A stretch of DNA of 64,000 bases from Aliidiomarina iranensis (GTDB lineage Bacteria > Pseudomonadota > Gammaproteobacteria > Enterobacterales > Alteromonadaceae). The translations under genes were made by a program, and so were the position numbers. Under the pieces are notes generated by a model. The model did no database searches, was not told the DNA's origin, and saw nothing but the letters and a program-made list of their open reading frames with translations. The stretch is from assembly GCF_003987135.1 (NCBI RefSeq), contig NZ_PIPJ01000003.1, positions 62,001 to 126,000 of the forward strand, read 5' to 3'. This document shows, one piece after another, positions 38,395-47,697 of the stretch (position 1 is the first letter of the stretch; each line of letters opens with the position of its first letter).

Positions 38395-39219
38395 ATGAAA
38401 TTTATCGGGTTTATATCGATACTTGTGTTTAGTTCGCTTTTATTAGTGGCGTGCACTACCTCACCTACCGGCCGCAGCCAGTTAAATTTGTTCTCTGGAG
38501 GTGCTCTTAATTCGCTTGGTCAACAATCTTTTAGCGAAATGAAGCAGCAAGAAAAAGTATCTAACGACGCAGAATTAAATGGTTATGTTCAATGTGTAGC
38601 CGATGCAATTATAGAAATCTTGCCCGATCAGTATCGAAGCATTGAGTGGGAAGTAGCCGTGTTTGAATCTGATGCGATTAACGCCTTTGCTCTCCCTGGC
38701 GGGCATATCGGATTTTACACCGGTATTATGAAACTTGCCGAGAATGAGCACCAGTTGGCCGCGATTATGGGGCACGAAATTGGCCACGTAATGGCTGAGC
38801 ATAGTAGTGAACGCATGTCGACAAACCTACTCATAAGTGGGGCATTGCTGGGAACTGATCTAGCCTTATCAGATAGGCCTACGGAGCAGCGCGCAATGAT
38901 CATGGCAGCATTAGGAATAGGTACGCAAATCGCCGTAGCACTGCCTTACAGCCGCACCCATGAAAGTGAGGCGGATGAAATTGGCTTAGATTTAATGGCT
39001 CGTGCAGGTTTCCGACCAGAAGAAGCACCCAAATTATGGGAAAATATGGCTGCACAAGGCAGTGGTTCCACACCTGAGCTGCTTTCTACCCATCCTTCAC
39101 CCACGAGCCGTATTCGTGAGTTAAGTGCTCAGGTTCCGCGTGTTATGCCATTGTATGAAGCCCGAGCTTCTGCTGGACGGCTACCTCAATGCCCGCGCCC
39201 AAGAAGCCTAAATAATTGA
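38395..39219 (+). CDS. M48-family metallopeptidase lipoprotein
   Basis: 274 residues from ATG 38395 (AAGGA seven bases upstream). Signal peptide with lipobox LVAC, then CTTSPTGRSQLNLFS, the usual start of the envelope M48 lipoproteins (LoiP/YcaL type). Zinc motif HEIGH in IMGHEIGHVMAEHSSERM, and the downstream glutamate in HESEADEIGLDLMARAGF. The C-terminal STHPSPTSRI is also typical. Likely an envelope quality-control protease anchored in a membrane. The longer frame from 38344 would bury the signal peptide. It sits between dnaJ and dapB, an insertion relative to the Pseudomonas order. Confidence 0.92.
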   Translation: MKFIGFISILVFSSLLLVACTTSPTGRSQLNLFSGGALNSLGQQSFSEMKQQEKVSNDAELNGYVQCVADAIIEILPDQYRSIEWEVAVFESDAINAFALPGGHIGFYTGIMKLAENEHQLAAIMGHEIGHVMAEHSSERMSTNLLISGALLGTDLALSDRPTEQRAMIMAALGIGTQIAVALPYSRTHESEADEIGLDLMARAGFRPEEAPKLWENMAAQGSGSTPELLSTHPSPTSRIRELSAQVPRVMPLYEARASAGRLPQCPRPRSLNN

Positions 39220-39264
39220 GCCAGCAACCAGAAAGTTCTAAGTAAGAACGAACCATTCTTGTCG

Positions 39265-39308
39265 AAAAACCGTTGAACTCGTTAAGCTCTCGGGTTCAGC
39301 GGTTTTTT
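39265..39308 (+). terminator. Terminator after the M48 peptidase gene
   Basis: Thirteen paired positions with one G·T (AAAACCGTTGAAC with GTTCAGCGGTTTT), 15-base loop, ending in a T run. It overlaps the first codons of the longest open frame of the symporter, so that gene must start downstream. Confidence 0.85.
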
Positions 39309-39338
39309 GCACATCTTATGCGTGAAGCAGAGGTAAGA

Positions 39339-40607
39339 ATGATTAAAGCATGGTTTCGAATTCCTTTTTGGCAGCGTGTTCTCGGCGGCTTCGTTCTCGG
39401 CGCCTTACTGGGTTTCTTTCTTGCTGATGTAGGGGTTGCCATGCAGCCGCTCGGACAGCTCTTCGTGCGCGCCATTCAGATGTTGGTGGCACCTTTGGTG
39501 CTGTTCGCTATCGTAAGTAGCATAACGAGTATGGGCAATCAGGCGAATTTGGGCCGTTTGGCCGGTAAAACAGTCGGTTTATTTTTGTTTACCGCGCTTA
39601 TTGCTTCTACAATCGGATTGGCTGTTGGCACCTTTTTAGATTTAACACCGAGTATTGAATTAACTGCTGCAGAAACCGTAGAGCGTAATATTCCTCCGTT
39701 TAGTCAAGTTCTACTTTCGGTAATACCAACGAATCCGTTTGCGGCGCTAGCGGAAGGAAAAGTTCTACAAATTATTTTCTTCGCGGCCCTACTAGGGGTT
39801 GCGATTAATGGCTTGAAAGAAAAAGCCGAGCCGGCGAAACAGTTCTTTCAGGGCGGCGCGGAAATTATGTATCAAATCACCCGCTATGTTCTTGAATTAA
39901 CGCCGATCGGGGTGTTTGGCTTGATGGCATGGGTAGTAGGAAGCTACGGTATAGAAATGCTGCTGCCGTTAGGTAAATTCATTGTGGCTATTTACCTAGC
40001 GTGTATTCTGCATATCGTATTTGTGTATGGCAGCTTGGTACGTTTTGGAGCCAAGGTGAAGCCGTGGCAGTTTTTTCGAGCGATATTTCCCACTCAACTG
40101 ATTGCGTATTCCACATCAAGTAGTTTTGGCACGTTACCTTCTACCTTGAAAACCACAACGGAACGCTTAGGCGTTGAGAAAAAATATGCCAGTTTTTCTT
40201 TGCCTTTAGGGGCAACCATTAACATGGATGGGTGTGGTGGCATTTACCCAGCTATTGCGGCTATTTTTATTGCGCATCTTTACGGTATTCCACTAGGTGT
40301 TATGGAGTACGGTATTATTATGCTCACCGCCACCTTAGCATCAATTGGTACGGCGGGTGTGCCGGGTTCAGCTATGGTAATGCTTACCGTAACCTTATCG
40401 GCGGTAGGTTTACCTTTAGAGGGTATCGCCTTTATTGCTGCAATTGATCGAATTATTGATATGATGCGCACGGCAACCAATGTAACCGGCGATATGGCGG
40501 TTTCGTTAGTGGTAGCAAAATCTGAGAATATGGTTGACGAGCAAGTGCTCTCCGCTAGTATGGAAAATAAAGTAGCTACCGAAAAAGATGTAGTTACCTC
40601 GAATTGA
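39339..40607 (+). CDS. Dicarboxylate/amino acid:cation symporter (DAACS)
   Basis: 422 residues from ATG 39339 (GAGG five bases upstream). Eight or so hydrophobic segments, the first WQRVLGGFVLGALLGFFLA. The hairpin motif SSSFGTLPSTLKT and the conserved NMDG in LGATINMDGCGGIYPAIA identify the glutamate transporter fold; the second hairpin is SIGTAGVPGSAMVML, and substrate-helix residues follow (MMRTATNVTGDMA). Sodium- or proton-coupled uptake of glutamate, aspartate, C4-dicarboxylate or neutral amino acids; the substrate cannot be read from the sequence. 27 bases upstream of dapB. Confidence 0.93.
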   Translation: MIKAWFRIPFWQRVLGGFVLGALLGFFLADVGVAMQPLGQLFVRAIQMLVAPLVLFAIVSSITSMGNQANLGRLAGKTVGLFLFTALIASTIGLAVGTFLDLTPSIELTAAETVERNIPPFSQVLLSVIPTNPFAALAEGKVLQIIFFAALLGVAINGLKEKAEPAKQFFQGGAEIMYQITRYVLELTPIGVFGLMAWVVGSYGIEMLLPLGKFIVAIYLACILHIVFVYGSLVRFGAKVKPWQFFRAIFPTQLIAYSTSSSFGTLPSTLKTTTERLGVEKKYASFSLPLGATINMDGCGGIYPAIAAIFIAHLYGIPLGVMEYGIIMLTATLASIGTAGVPGSAMVMLTVTLSAVGLPLEGIAFIAAIDRIIDMMRTATNVTGDMAVSLVVAKSENMVDEQVLSASMENKVATEKDVVTSN

Positions 40608-40634
40608 AAGAGTGAGCTAGGGAACAGTTAAGTG

Positions 40635-41444
40635 ATGAAACCGAAAAATCTTGCAATTGTAGGTGCTAGTGGGCGCATGGGCCGGCAGGTTGTGGCGGCC
40701 TTAGCTGATTCGCAGCAGTTCAACCTTGTAGCGGCATTAGGCCGAGAAAACTCGGAGGCTGAAGGCATTGATTCAGGCGTGTTAGCTGGGATTAAGGCAA
40801 ATGGTGTTGCAGTTTCAGGTGAGTTTTCGTGTTTGCAAAAAGCTGATGTTGTGATTGATTTTGCTCTACCTGAATCACTACCCGAACGGTTAACCTGGTA
40901 TCAAAAGTTGCGTGTACCCGCAGTTATTTGCACAACTGGATTTGGGCAAGAAACGGCAGCAAAGATGCAAGATGCAGCCAAGGTTATTGCAATTTTATAC
41001 GCGGCTAATACAAGTGTAGGGATCAATTTATTGGCCGCGTTAACCGAAAATGCGAGCCGAGTTCTTGGCATGGAAGCAGATATTGAAGTGTTGGAAGCTC
41101 ATCATACCAAAAAGCAAGATGCACCCTCGGGCACGGCATTGTTACTCGGTGATGCGGCGGCACGAGGCCGCGGGCAAGTGCTTGCAGATGTGGCTGCGTA
41201 TGATCGCAATGGCAAAGATGAGGTTCACAGAACGGGAAGTATTGGCTTTGCTAGTATTCGTGCTGGCGATATCGTAGGTGAACACACAGTTTACCTTGTT
41301 GTCGCGGGTGAGCGCATTGAGTTAACTCACCGGGTTGCCCAGCGAAGTACTTTTGCAGCTGGGGCACTTAGAGCTGCTGCTTGGTTAGCAAAACCGCAGA
41401 AACCCGGATTTTATCAAATGAAGGACATGCTCGGGCTAGACTGA
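40635..41444 (+). CDS. dapB: 4-hydroxy-tetrahydrodipicolinate reductase
   Basis: 269 residues. Step in lysine and meso-diaminopimelate synthesis. N-terminal Rossmann motif IVGASGRMGRQVV, CTTGF, the substrate/catalytic motif LEAHHTKKQDAPSGTALLLG and C-terminal GIGFASIRAGDIVGEHTVYL in two parts. GGGA lies upstream of both this ATG and a GTG at 40632; either is possible. It precedes carAB as in Pseudomonas. Confidence 0.96.
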   Translation: MKPKNLAIVGASGRMGRQVVAALADSQQFNLVAALGRENSEAEGIDSGVLAGIKANGVAVSGEFSCLQKADVVIDFALPESLPERLTWYQKLRVPAVICTTGFGQETAAKMQDAAKVIAILYAANTSVGINLLAALTENASRVLGMEADIEVLEAHHTKKQDAPSGTALLLGDAAARGRGQVLADVAAYDRNGKDEVHRTGSIGFASIRAGDIVGEHTVYLVVAGERIELTHRVAQRSTFAAGALRAAAWLAKPQKPGFYQMKDMLGLD

Positions 41445-41556
41445 AAACCGCTTATTTAGTATCATAAGAACAATTTGCCGAACGCCGGCAAGCACAGGTG
41501 CAGCCATCCGCAAATTACAGTGAAAAAAGCATACAACACGCTTTAAGTTGTAAGTG

Positions 41557-41643
41557 ATGAGGGTCTGGCTGTGCATGATTCGGTGTAAAGCGGGGGAGTG
41601 GTATTCAACTTGCCCGTTTTTTTATGTTCGGAGGTACCCTTGA
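41557..41643 (+). CDS. Putative carA leader peptide (28 residues)
   Basis: An ATG-initiated frame (in-frame GTG just before it) of 28 codons. It begins [13 protein letters not shown] and ends in FFYVRRYP. Its TGA stop (41641–41643) overlaps the TTG start of carA (41640–41642) in the sequence TTGA. The frame runs across the attenuator hairpin and its T-tract. It has four arginines, including an adjacent pair, and six aromatic residues. Arginine and pyrimidines are the end products of carbamoyl phosphate, so this fits translation-coupled attenuation. The ribosome site is weak. No homology claim is made. Confidence 0.5.
   Translation: MRVWLCMIRCKAGEWYSTCPFFYVRRYP
41588..41623 (+). terminator. 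Attenuator terminator in the carA leader
   Basis: AAGCGGGGGAGT (41588–41599) pairs with ACTTGCCCGTTT (41608–41619) with two G·T pairs and one G-G mismatch, an eight-base loop and a seven-T run (41617–41623). It lies 16 bases upstream of carA, inside the leader-peptide frame, where a translating ribosome would prevent its folding. Confidence 0.55.
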
Positions 41644-42821
41644 GTATTTCGGCGAGTAAGACCAAACGCAGGGCAATCCTGGTTCTCGCTGACGGCACTG
41701 TTTTTAATGGCACAGCAATTGGTGCAGATGGGCAGGCTGTTGGTGAAGTTGTTTTCAATACAGCGATGACAGGTTATCAAGAAATATTGACCGACCCTTC
41801 ATACGCAGAGCAGATAGTTACTCTCACTTATCCCCACATTGGCAATTACGGCACTACCCCCGAAGATTCAGAATCTTCACGTATTTGGGCCAAAGGTTTA
41901 GTGATCCGCGATTTATCCCCCATAGCTAGTAATTTTCGTAGTACCCAATCCCTCAGTGATTATTTAAAAGCAGAAAATATTCTTGGCATAGCGGATATTG
42001 ATACTCGTCGATTAACCAATCGATTGCGGGAAACTGGAGCGCAGAATGGGTGCATCATCACGTATGCCGCGGGAGAGGAAGCGCCCATAGCGGAAGCGCT
42101 AGCCGCCGCTAATGATTTTCCCGGTCTTGCGGGCATGGATTTAGCGAAAGTAGCCACGTGCAGTGCCGCTTATCCATGGACAGTAGGCACTTGGAAACTC
42201 GGTGTTGGCCACCAAGCGCAAGGGGAAACGCGGTTCCACGTTGTGGCCTATGATTTTGGTGCGAAACTCAATATTCTGCGAATGTTAGCAGATAGAGGCT
42301 GCAAGATTACTGTAGTGCCTGCTGAAACCTCTGCCGATGATGTTCTTGCCTTGCAACCCGATGGTATTTTCTTATCCAATGGCCCCGGTGATCCAGCCCC
42401 TTGTGATTATGCGATTGCTGCTATTAAGGTGTTTTTAGAACAGAAATTACCGATATTTGGTATTTGTTTGGGGCATCAATTGCTTGCCTTAGCACTAGGC
42501 GCTCGAACGGTGAAAATGAAGCATGGGCATCACGGCGCAAACCATCCGGTGCAAGATTTGGCTACGAGCCGTGTGATGATTACCAGCCAGAATCATGGGT
42601 TCGCTGTGGAAGAAGCAAGCTTACCGGAACATCTGAAAGCCACACACAAATCGTTATTTGATGGCACTTTACAAGGTATCCATCATACTCAATTGCCTGC
42701 GTTTAGTTTTCAAGGGCATCCAGAAGCGAGCCCGGGCCCGCACGATGCTGCCGAGTTGTTTGATCACTTTATTGAGCTTCTCGATACAGCCAGCCGTTCA
42801 AGTTCCGCCGCCACCCGTTAA
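41640..42821 (+). CDS. carA: Carbamoyl phosphate synthase small subunit (TTG start)
   Basis: 393 residues. Glutamine amidotransferase subunit that supplies ammonia to CarB. N-terminal [20 protein letters not shown], the conserved [16 protein letters not shown], and a class I amidotransferase domain with nucleophile Cys in [16 protein letters not shown] and His/Glu in [14 protein letters not shown]. The only start with a ribosome site is TTG at 41640 (GGAGG, five bases spacing), in register with known CarA N-termini; a GTG at 41598 lies inside the attenuator. carB follows 19 bases later. Confidence 0.96.
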   Translation: MSISASKTKRRAILVLADGTVFNGTAIGADGQAVGEVVFNTAMTGYQEILTDPSYAEQIVTLTYPHIGNYGTTPEDSESSRIWAKGLVIRDLSPIASNFRSTQSLSDYLKAENILGIADIDTRRLTNRLRETGAQNGCIITYAAGEEAPIAEALAAANDFPGLAGMDLAKVATCSAAYPWTVGTWKLGVGHQAQGETRFHVVAYDFGAKLNILRMLADRGCKITVVPAETSADDVLALQPDGIFLSNGPGDPAPCDYAIAAIKVFLEQKLPIFGICLGHQLLALALGARTVKMKHGHHGANHPVQDLATSRVMITSQNHGFAVEEASLPEHLKATHKSLFDGTLQGIHHTQLPAFSFQGHPEASPGPHDAAELFDHFIELLDTASRSSSAATR

Positions 42822-42840
42822 TTGAGAAAGAGTTGTCACT

Positions 42841-45800
42841 ATGCCAAAACGTACAGACATACAGAGTATTTTGATTATCGGCGCAGGGCCAATCGTGATT
42901 GGCCAGGCTTGTGAATTTGATTATTCCGGTGCGCAAGCTTGTAAAGCGCTCAGGGAAGAAGGCTATCGAGTTATTTTAGTGAACTCGAATCCCGCCACTA
43001 TCATGACCGACCCAGAAATGGCCGATGCAACTTACATCGAGCCCATTCACTGGGAAGTGGTGGAAAAGATCATTGAGCGAGAGCGGCCGGATGCTATTTT
43101 ACCTACCATGGGTGGGCAAACCGCATTGAATTGCGCCTTAGAGCTTGATGCTCACGGTGTGTTGGAAAAATACAACGTTGAGATGATTGGCGCCACGGCT
43201 GATGCGATTGACAAAGCTGAAGATCGAGATCGCTTTGATAAAGCCATGAAATCTATTGGTTTGGAAACCCCTCACGCAGAAATCGCGCACAGTATGCAAG
43301 AAGCCTTTGGTGTGCTTGAGCGGATTGGGTTCCCTTGCATTATTCGGCCTTCGTTCACCATGGGTGGAAGTGGTGGTGGTATTGCTTATAACCGTGATGA
43401 ATTTGAAGAGATTTGTAAACGTGGTTTGGCACTATCGCGAAATAACGAATTATTGATTGACGAATCATTAATCGGTTGGAAAGAGTACGAGATGGAAGTT
43501 GTTCGCGATAAGAACGACAACTGCATCATTGTGTGCTCAATTGAAAACTTCGATCCAATGGGTATCCACACTGGTGATTCTATAACAGTGGCTCCGGCAC
43601 AAACCTTATCGGATAAAGAATATCAAATCATGCGTGATGCCTCGATGGCGGTATTGCGTGAGATTGGCGTAGAAACCGGTGGCTCTAACGTGCAATTCGG
43701 TATTTGCCCTAATACCGGGCGGATGGTAATTATCGAAATGAACCCACGGGTGAGCCGCTCTTCTGCGCTGGCATCGAAAGCCACGGGCTTTCCGATTGCC
43801 AAAGTTGCTGCGAAATTGGCTGTGGGTTACACCCTTGATGAGCTCTCGAACGAAATTACCGGCGGTGTAACGCCGGCATCGTTTGAGCCGGCTATCGATT
43901 ATGTAGTAACTAAAATTCCACGCTTTAATTTTGAGAAATTTGCTGGCGCTAATGATCGCCTAACTACACAGATGAAATCCGTAGGCGAAGTGATGGCGAT
44001 CGGCCGAAATCAGCAAGAATCGCTACAAAAAGCGCTACGAGGCTTAGAGCTCGGCATGAACGGTTTGGATCCAATGCTGGATTTAACCGATAAAGATGAA
44101 GCCAGAACGCGTATTATTCGTGAACTGAAAGAGGCTGGCGCTGAGCGTATTTGGTATATCGGCGATGCCTTCCGGTTGGGCATGAGTGTTGATGAAGTAT
44201 TTGAGTTAACTAAAATTGATCGTTGGTACTTGGTACAACTTGAAGAAATCGTGTTGCTAGAAGCTGAAGTTGCGCAAGCTGGTTTAGCCGGTTTGGACGC
44301 AGATAGTTTGCGGTATTTGAAGCGTAAAGGCTTTTCCGATGCGCGGTTGGCGGATGTGCTCGATATTCATGAAAATGAGGTTCGTAAACGCCGTGAAGAG
44401 TTTTCTATTTTCCCAGTTTACAAACGTGTGGATACTTGTGCTGCGGAATTTGCTTCTGAAACGGCTTATATGTATTCCACGTATGATGAAGAGTGTGAAG
44501 CACGGCCATCGAATCGCGATAAGATCATGGTGATTGGCGGCGGGCCTAATCGTATCGGTCAGGGCATCGAATTTGATTACTGTTGTGTGCATGCTTCGTT
44601 AGCTTTGCGCGAGGATGGTTATGAAACCATTATGGTTAACTGTAATCCAGAAACGGTTTCTACTGATTATGATACATCTGATCGGTTGTACTTCGAGCCG
44701 ATCACCTTAGAAGATGTATTGGAAATAGTGCGCATAGAGCAGCCCAAGGGTGTGATTGTTCAATACGGTGGACAAACACCACTCAAGTTGGCGCGTGCTT
44801 TAGAGGCGAATGGGGTGCCTATAATTGGTACTTCGCCAGATGCAATTGATCGTGCCGAAGACCGGGAACGTTTTCAAACTGCGGTGGAACGTTTAGGCTT
44901 GAAACAGCCAGAAAACGCCACAATTACTAACATTGAACAAGCCATGATTGAATCGGCTCGAATTGGCTTTCCGTTAGTTGTTCGCCCATCTTATGTGTTA
45001 GGTGGCCGAGCAATGGAAATTGTTTATGATGAGGCCGATTTGCGCCGTTATTTAACGGATGCCGTGAAAGTATCGAATTCGGCGCCGGTGTTGCTCGATC
45101 GTTTCCTCGATAATGCCATAGAAGTGGATATTGATGCCATTTGTGATGGCGAAAACGTAATGATTGGCGGCATCATGCAGCACATCGAGCAAGCGGGAGT
45201 GCACTCCGGTGATTCGGCTTGTTCATTACCGCCATATTCACTAAGTGATATGGTGCAAGCTGAATTACGAGAGCAGGTAAGCAAACTTGCATTCGAACTA
45301 AATGTTCGTGGTTTGATGAACACACAGTTTGCGATTCAAAATAATGAAATATACCTGATAGAGGTAAATCCTCGAGCTGCCCGGACAGTGCCCTTTGTAT
45401 CGAAAGCAACAGGTATTCAATTAGCTAAAGTAGCCGCACGCGTTATGGCCGGGCAATCATTGAAAGCGCAAAATTGCTTGTTAGAAGTGATTCCGCCGTA
45501 TTATTCGGTGAAAGAAGTTGTGGTACCATTCGCTAAATTCCAAGGCGTTGACCCAATCCGCGGCCCAGAAATGCGCTCTACTGGCGAAGTTATGGGTGTT
45601 GGAGAGAGCTTTGAAGAGGCCTATGCCAAAGCAAACTTGGGCGCAGGGCAAGCGTTGCCGCTGAAAGGCAAAGCGTTGCTCTCTGTGCGCGAGGGCGATA
45701 AAAAGCGCGCTATTGATTTGGCACGCGGGTTAACTGCGCTTGGTTTTACCGTAGAGGCTACCCGCGGTACTGCGAAGATTTTGCAAGAGCAAGGTATTCA

Positions 45801-46068
45801 TTGTAGCGTAGTTAATAAGTTACAAGAGGGTCGTCCGAATATTGTAGATGCTGTGAAAAACGGTGAATACAGCTATATTATTAACACGGTGGAAGGGCGC
45901 CAAGCGATTGAAGATTCGGTGTATATTCGTCGCGAAGCGTTATTAAATAATGTAAGTTATACCACTACTTTAAATGCAGGATTTGCTGCTGTGAAAGCAC
46001 ACACAGTAAATGATCGAGCGCGGGTAAGCTCGGTTCAGGAGCTGCACAAGAGGATTTTAAATCAATGA
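42841..46068 (+). CDS. carB: Carbamoyl phosphate synthase large subunit
   Basis: 1075 residues, the full two-fold repeated ATP-grasp enzyme. First half: [67 protein letters not shown]. Second half repeats these: [65 protein letters not shown]. The C-terminal allosteric MGS-like domain starts near residue 935. Makes carbamoyl phosphate for pyrimidines and arginine. The stop overlaps the greA ATG by 4 bases (ATGA). Confidence 0.98.
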   Translation: MPKRTDIQSILIIGAGPIVIGQACEFDYSGAQACKALREEGYRVILVNSNPATIMTDPEMADATYIEPIHWEVVEKIIERERPDAILPTMGGQTALNCALELDAHGVLEKYNVEMIGATADAIDKAEDRDRFDKAMKSIGLETPHAEIAHSMQEAFGVLERIGFPCIIRPSFTMGGSGGGIAYNRDEFEEICKRGLALSRNNELLIDESLIGWKEYEMEVVRDKNDNCIIVCSIENFDPMGIHTGDSITVAPAQTLSDKEYQIMRDASMAVLREIGVETGGSNVQFGICPNTGRMVIIEMNPRVSRSSALASKATGFPIAKVAAKLAVGYTLDELSNEITGGVTPASFEPAIDYVVTKIPRFNFEKFAGANDRLTTQMKSVGEVMAIGRNQQESLQKALRGLELGMNGLDPMLDLTDKDEARTRIIRELKEAGAERIWYIGDAFRLGMSVDEVFELTKIDRWYLVQLEEIVLLEAEVAQAGLAGLDADSLRYLKRKGFSDARLADVLDIHENEVRKRREEFSIFPVYKRVDTCAAEFASETAYMYSTYDEECEARPSNRDKIMVIGGGPNRIGQGIEFDYCCVHASLALREDGYETIMVNCNPETVSTDYDTSDRLYFEPITLEDVLEIVRIEQPKGVIVQYGGQTPLKLARALEANGVPIIGTSPDAIDRAEDRERFQTAVERLGLKQPENATITNIEQAMIESARIGFPLVVRPSYVLGGRAMEIVYDEADLRRYLTDAVKVSNSAPVLLDRFLDNAIEVDIDAICDGENVMIGGIMQHIEQAGVHSGDSACSLPPYSLSDMVQAELREQVSKLAFELNVRGLMNTQFAIQNNEIYLIEVNPRAARTVPFVSKATGIQLAKVAARVMAGQSLKAQNCLLEVIPPYYSVKEVVVPFAKFQGVDPIRGPEMRSTGEVMGVGESFEEAYAKANLGAGQALPLKGKALLSVREGDKKRAIDLARGLTALGFTVEATRGTAKILQEQGIHCSVVNKLQEGRPNIVDAVKNGEYSYIINTVEGRQAIEDSVYIRREALLNNVSYTTTLNAGFAAVKAHTVNDRARVSSVQELHKRILNQ

Positions 46069-46541
46069 GTAATATTCCAATGACAGTAGCAGGAGCTGAA
46101 TCTTTACAGGCTGAGTTAAAGCGCCTGAAAAGTGAAGATCGGCCACGGATTATTCAGGCAATTGCTGATGCAAGAGAGCATGGCGATTTAAAAGAAAATG
46201 CTGAATATCATGCTGCGCGTGAACAACAAAGTTTTTGTGAAGGGCGGATTCAGGAAATTGAATCCAAATTATCGAATGCACAAGTTATTGATGTGACGAA
46301 AATTCAGAATAACGGCAAGGTGATATTCGGTGCTACGGTTACTGTATTTAACACAGCTTCAGAAGAAGAGGTAACTTATCGGATCGTAGGTGACGATGAA
46401 GCAGATATTAAAAAGAACTTAATCTCTGTGAACTCGCCGTTAGCTCGTGGTTTGATTGGTAAAGAAGTTGATGATTCCGCGCTGGTTAATACGCCAGGCG
46501 GAGAAGTTGAATACGAAGTAGTAAAGGTAGAATACTTGTAG
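46065..46541 (+). CDS. greA: GreA transcript cleavage factor
   Basis: 158 residues. N-terminal coiled coil ([39 protein letters not shown] with the two acidic tip residues D and E) and C-terminal FKBP-like domain ([24 protein letters not shown] across two strands). It rescues backtracked RNA polymerase. Translationally coupled to carB. A clear terminator follows. Confidence 0.97.
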   Translation: MSNIPMTVAGAESLQAELKRLKSEDRPRIIQAIADAREHGDLKENAEYHAAREQQSFCEGRIQEIESKLSNAQVIDVTKIQNNGKVIFGATVTVFNTASEEEVTYRIVGDDEADIKKNLISVNSPLARGLIGKEVDDSALVNTPGGEVEYEVVKVEYL

Positions 46542-46605
46542 TTGCAAATGCGAATGTTCAATCATTCGAATTGTGAAACAGGTTGCATAAATCAGATATG
46601 TTTTG

Positions 46606-46639
46606 AAGCTCTACAAAGTTATTTGTAGAGCTTTTTTTA
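46606..46639 (+). terminator. Terminator after greA
   Basis: Twelve-pair stem AAGCTCTACAAA/TTTGTAGAGCTT with a GTTA loop and a run of seven Ts. Ends the dapB–carAB–greA transcript. Confidence 0.92.
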
Positions 46640-46663
46640 TGTTTGGAGTTTTATTGAGGGTGA

Positions 46664-46713
46664 GATTGCACTTAAGGAGAAATTGTACTTAAGGAGAAAT
46701 TGTACTTAAGGGA
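46664..46713 (+). repeat. Three tandem 17-bp repeats
   Basis: Three head-to-tail copies of AATTGTACTTAAGGAGA (first copy starts GATTGCAC, last copy ends AAGGGA). Each contains TTAAGGAG, which resembles a ribosome site, but no start codon follows at a useful distance. They lie in the 221-base gap between the greA terminator and the 3' end of the HTH gene. Confidence 0.85.
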
Positions 46714-46762
46714 TTTATGTTCAAGATGGAAACTTTACCTAGAACGTGCTGTTCATCACCTG

Positions 46763-47038
46763 TTATTCGTCCCGTAAGAGTTCCGCTAACTGCAGTTTCC
46801 GTTGTTCCCGTTCAGAATTAGTGGCGGCTTTAGGATGATGGTACTCAGGAACATCTGGAAAGATGTCGCGAATACCCATGCCTAAAATTTTGGCAATAGC
46901 ATTTGCAATTAACCGAGATCGCGCCTGCCTCGCCGCTACCTTTGAAACCAATGAAGGACTTCGCTCCATTACCTCAGCGAGCATACTGAAATCATATCCC
47001 TTTTCAGCTAAGGCTTTTTTTATTTGATTTCTATCCAT
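46763..47038 (-). CDS. Small HTH regulator, Ner/Nlp-like
   Basis: 91 residues from ATG 47038; a GTG at 47062 would add 8 residues and neither has a good ribosome site. The central region (DFSMLAEVMERSPSLVSKVA, then ANAIAKILGMGIRDIFPD) is a helix-turn-helix followed by the 'I-A-ALG-I-P-ei-FP' end typical of Ner/Nlp and related phage-type regulators. The tail is basic and polar (HHPKAATNSEREQRKLQ). It is divergent from a second, CI-like regulator with palindromic sites between them, so mutual control is likely. Codon use does not look sharply different from neighbours by eye. Confidence 0.75.
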   Translation of the reverse strand: MDRNQIKKALAEKGYDFSMLAEVMERSPSLVSKVAARQARSRLIANAIAKILGMGIRDIFPDVPEYHHPKAATNSEREQRKLQLAELLRDE

Positions 47039-47078
47039 TTTTATATTTACATACAGATTCACATTAAACTCAAACGTA

Positions 47079-47111
47079 ACTCAAATGAGAATCAAAAATC
47101 CTCATTTGAGT
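47079..47111. promoter_or_regulatory. Palindromic operator between divergent HTH genes
   Basis: ACTCAAATGAG and CTCATTTGAGT form a perfect 11-base inverted repeat 11 bases apart. Each arm is itself a near palindrome, CTCA-NN-TGAG. Related partial sites occur at CTCAAACG (47069–47076) and CAAATGAG overlapping the start codon of the plus-strand gene (47133–47140). This arrangement of repeated sites between two divergent regulators is like a phage switch. Confidence 0.7.
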
Positions 47112-47135
47112 GCGAAATAAATAAAAGCACAACAA

Positions 47136-47633
47136 ATGAGTAAAAGCAAGGATATTGGACTCACAATTGAGCAAGTGTTGCAGTATGCGCGTGTTGCTTC
47201 GGGCTTAACACGAGACGTAGATGTCGCAAATTGGTTGGGCTTGGGAAAGTCGGCGCTTAATAATTGGCGCACGCGAGGAACGATTCCTTATAAAACGTTA
47301 ATACCTATTTTATTAGAAAAAGGAATTTCTTTAGATTGGTTTTTTGCCTCGGGGAAACACCTGCGGGTACCGGAAACTTTGCTTACGCATCACCTAGGTA
47401 AAGATTTAGAGGAGCGTTCTATTGCTTATAAAGGTGAGCCGATACAACTAAGTAAAGTTGCAGAAACGCTACAATATATACAGGCTATTTTTGCGCGCCA
47501 CGGTGTTGAGGCCAATGAAGCGAACATGCAGTTATTTTTAACGGTTTACGAATCTCTCAGTATAGAGCCAGAATTGCGTGCCGTTACTCTAGAAAGAATG
47601 GCGGCAACGCTTGAAGCCCACAGTGAGAGCTAA
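47136..47633 (+). CDS. CI-repressor-like HTH protein
   Basis: 165 residues. The N-terminal region (VANWLGLGKSALNNWRTRGTIPYKTLIPI, in two helices, then LLEKGISLDWFF) matches the phage CI-repressor helix-turn-helix family, including the typical W-x-x-R-G-x-I-P and LDW-FF ends. The C-terminal 90 residues are helical (LSKVAETLQYIQAIFARHG) and lack the LexA-like Ser/Lys peptidase domain, so RecA-driven cleavage is not expected. The ATG overlaps a half operator site, and no ribosome site precedes it closely, so translation may be weak or leaderless. Confidence 0.8.
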   Translation: MSKSKDIGLTIEQVLQYARVASGLTRDVDVANWLGLGKSALNNWRTRGTIPYKTLIPILLEKGISLDWFFASGKHLRVPETLLTHHLGKDLEERSIAYKGEPIQLSKVAETLQYIQAIFARHGVEANEANMQLFLTVYESLSIEPELRAVTLERMAATLEAHSES

Positions 47634-47658
47634 AAACGAGCAGTGGTTGCTCGTTTTT
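47632..47658. terminator. Bidirectional terminator between the CI-like gene and yhbY
   Basis: AAAAACGAGCA/TGCTCGTTTTT, an 11-pair stem with a five-base loop. A/T runs on both sides give a U-tract in each direction. It starts inside the stop codon of the regulator. Confidence 0.9.
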
Positions 47659-47697
47659 ATGTCGTCAGCTTTTCGCCTGAACTGCAAATTTATAGCA

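Noticed and set aside
46664-46713. CRISPR array
   Set aside because: The 17-bp copies are contiguous with no spacers, and no cas gene is near.
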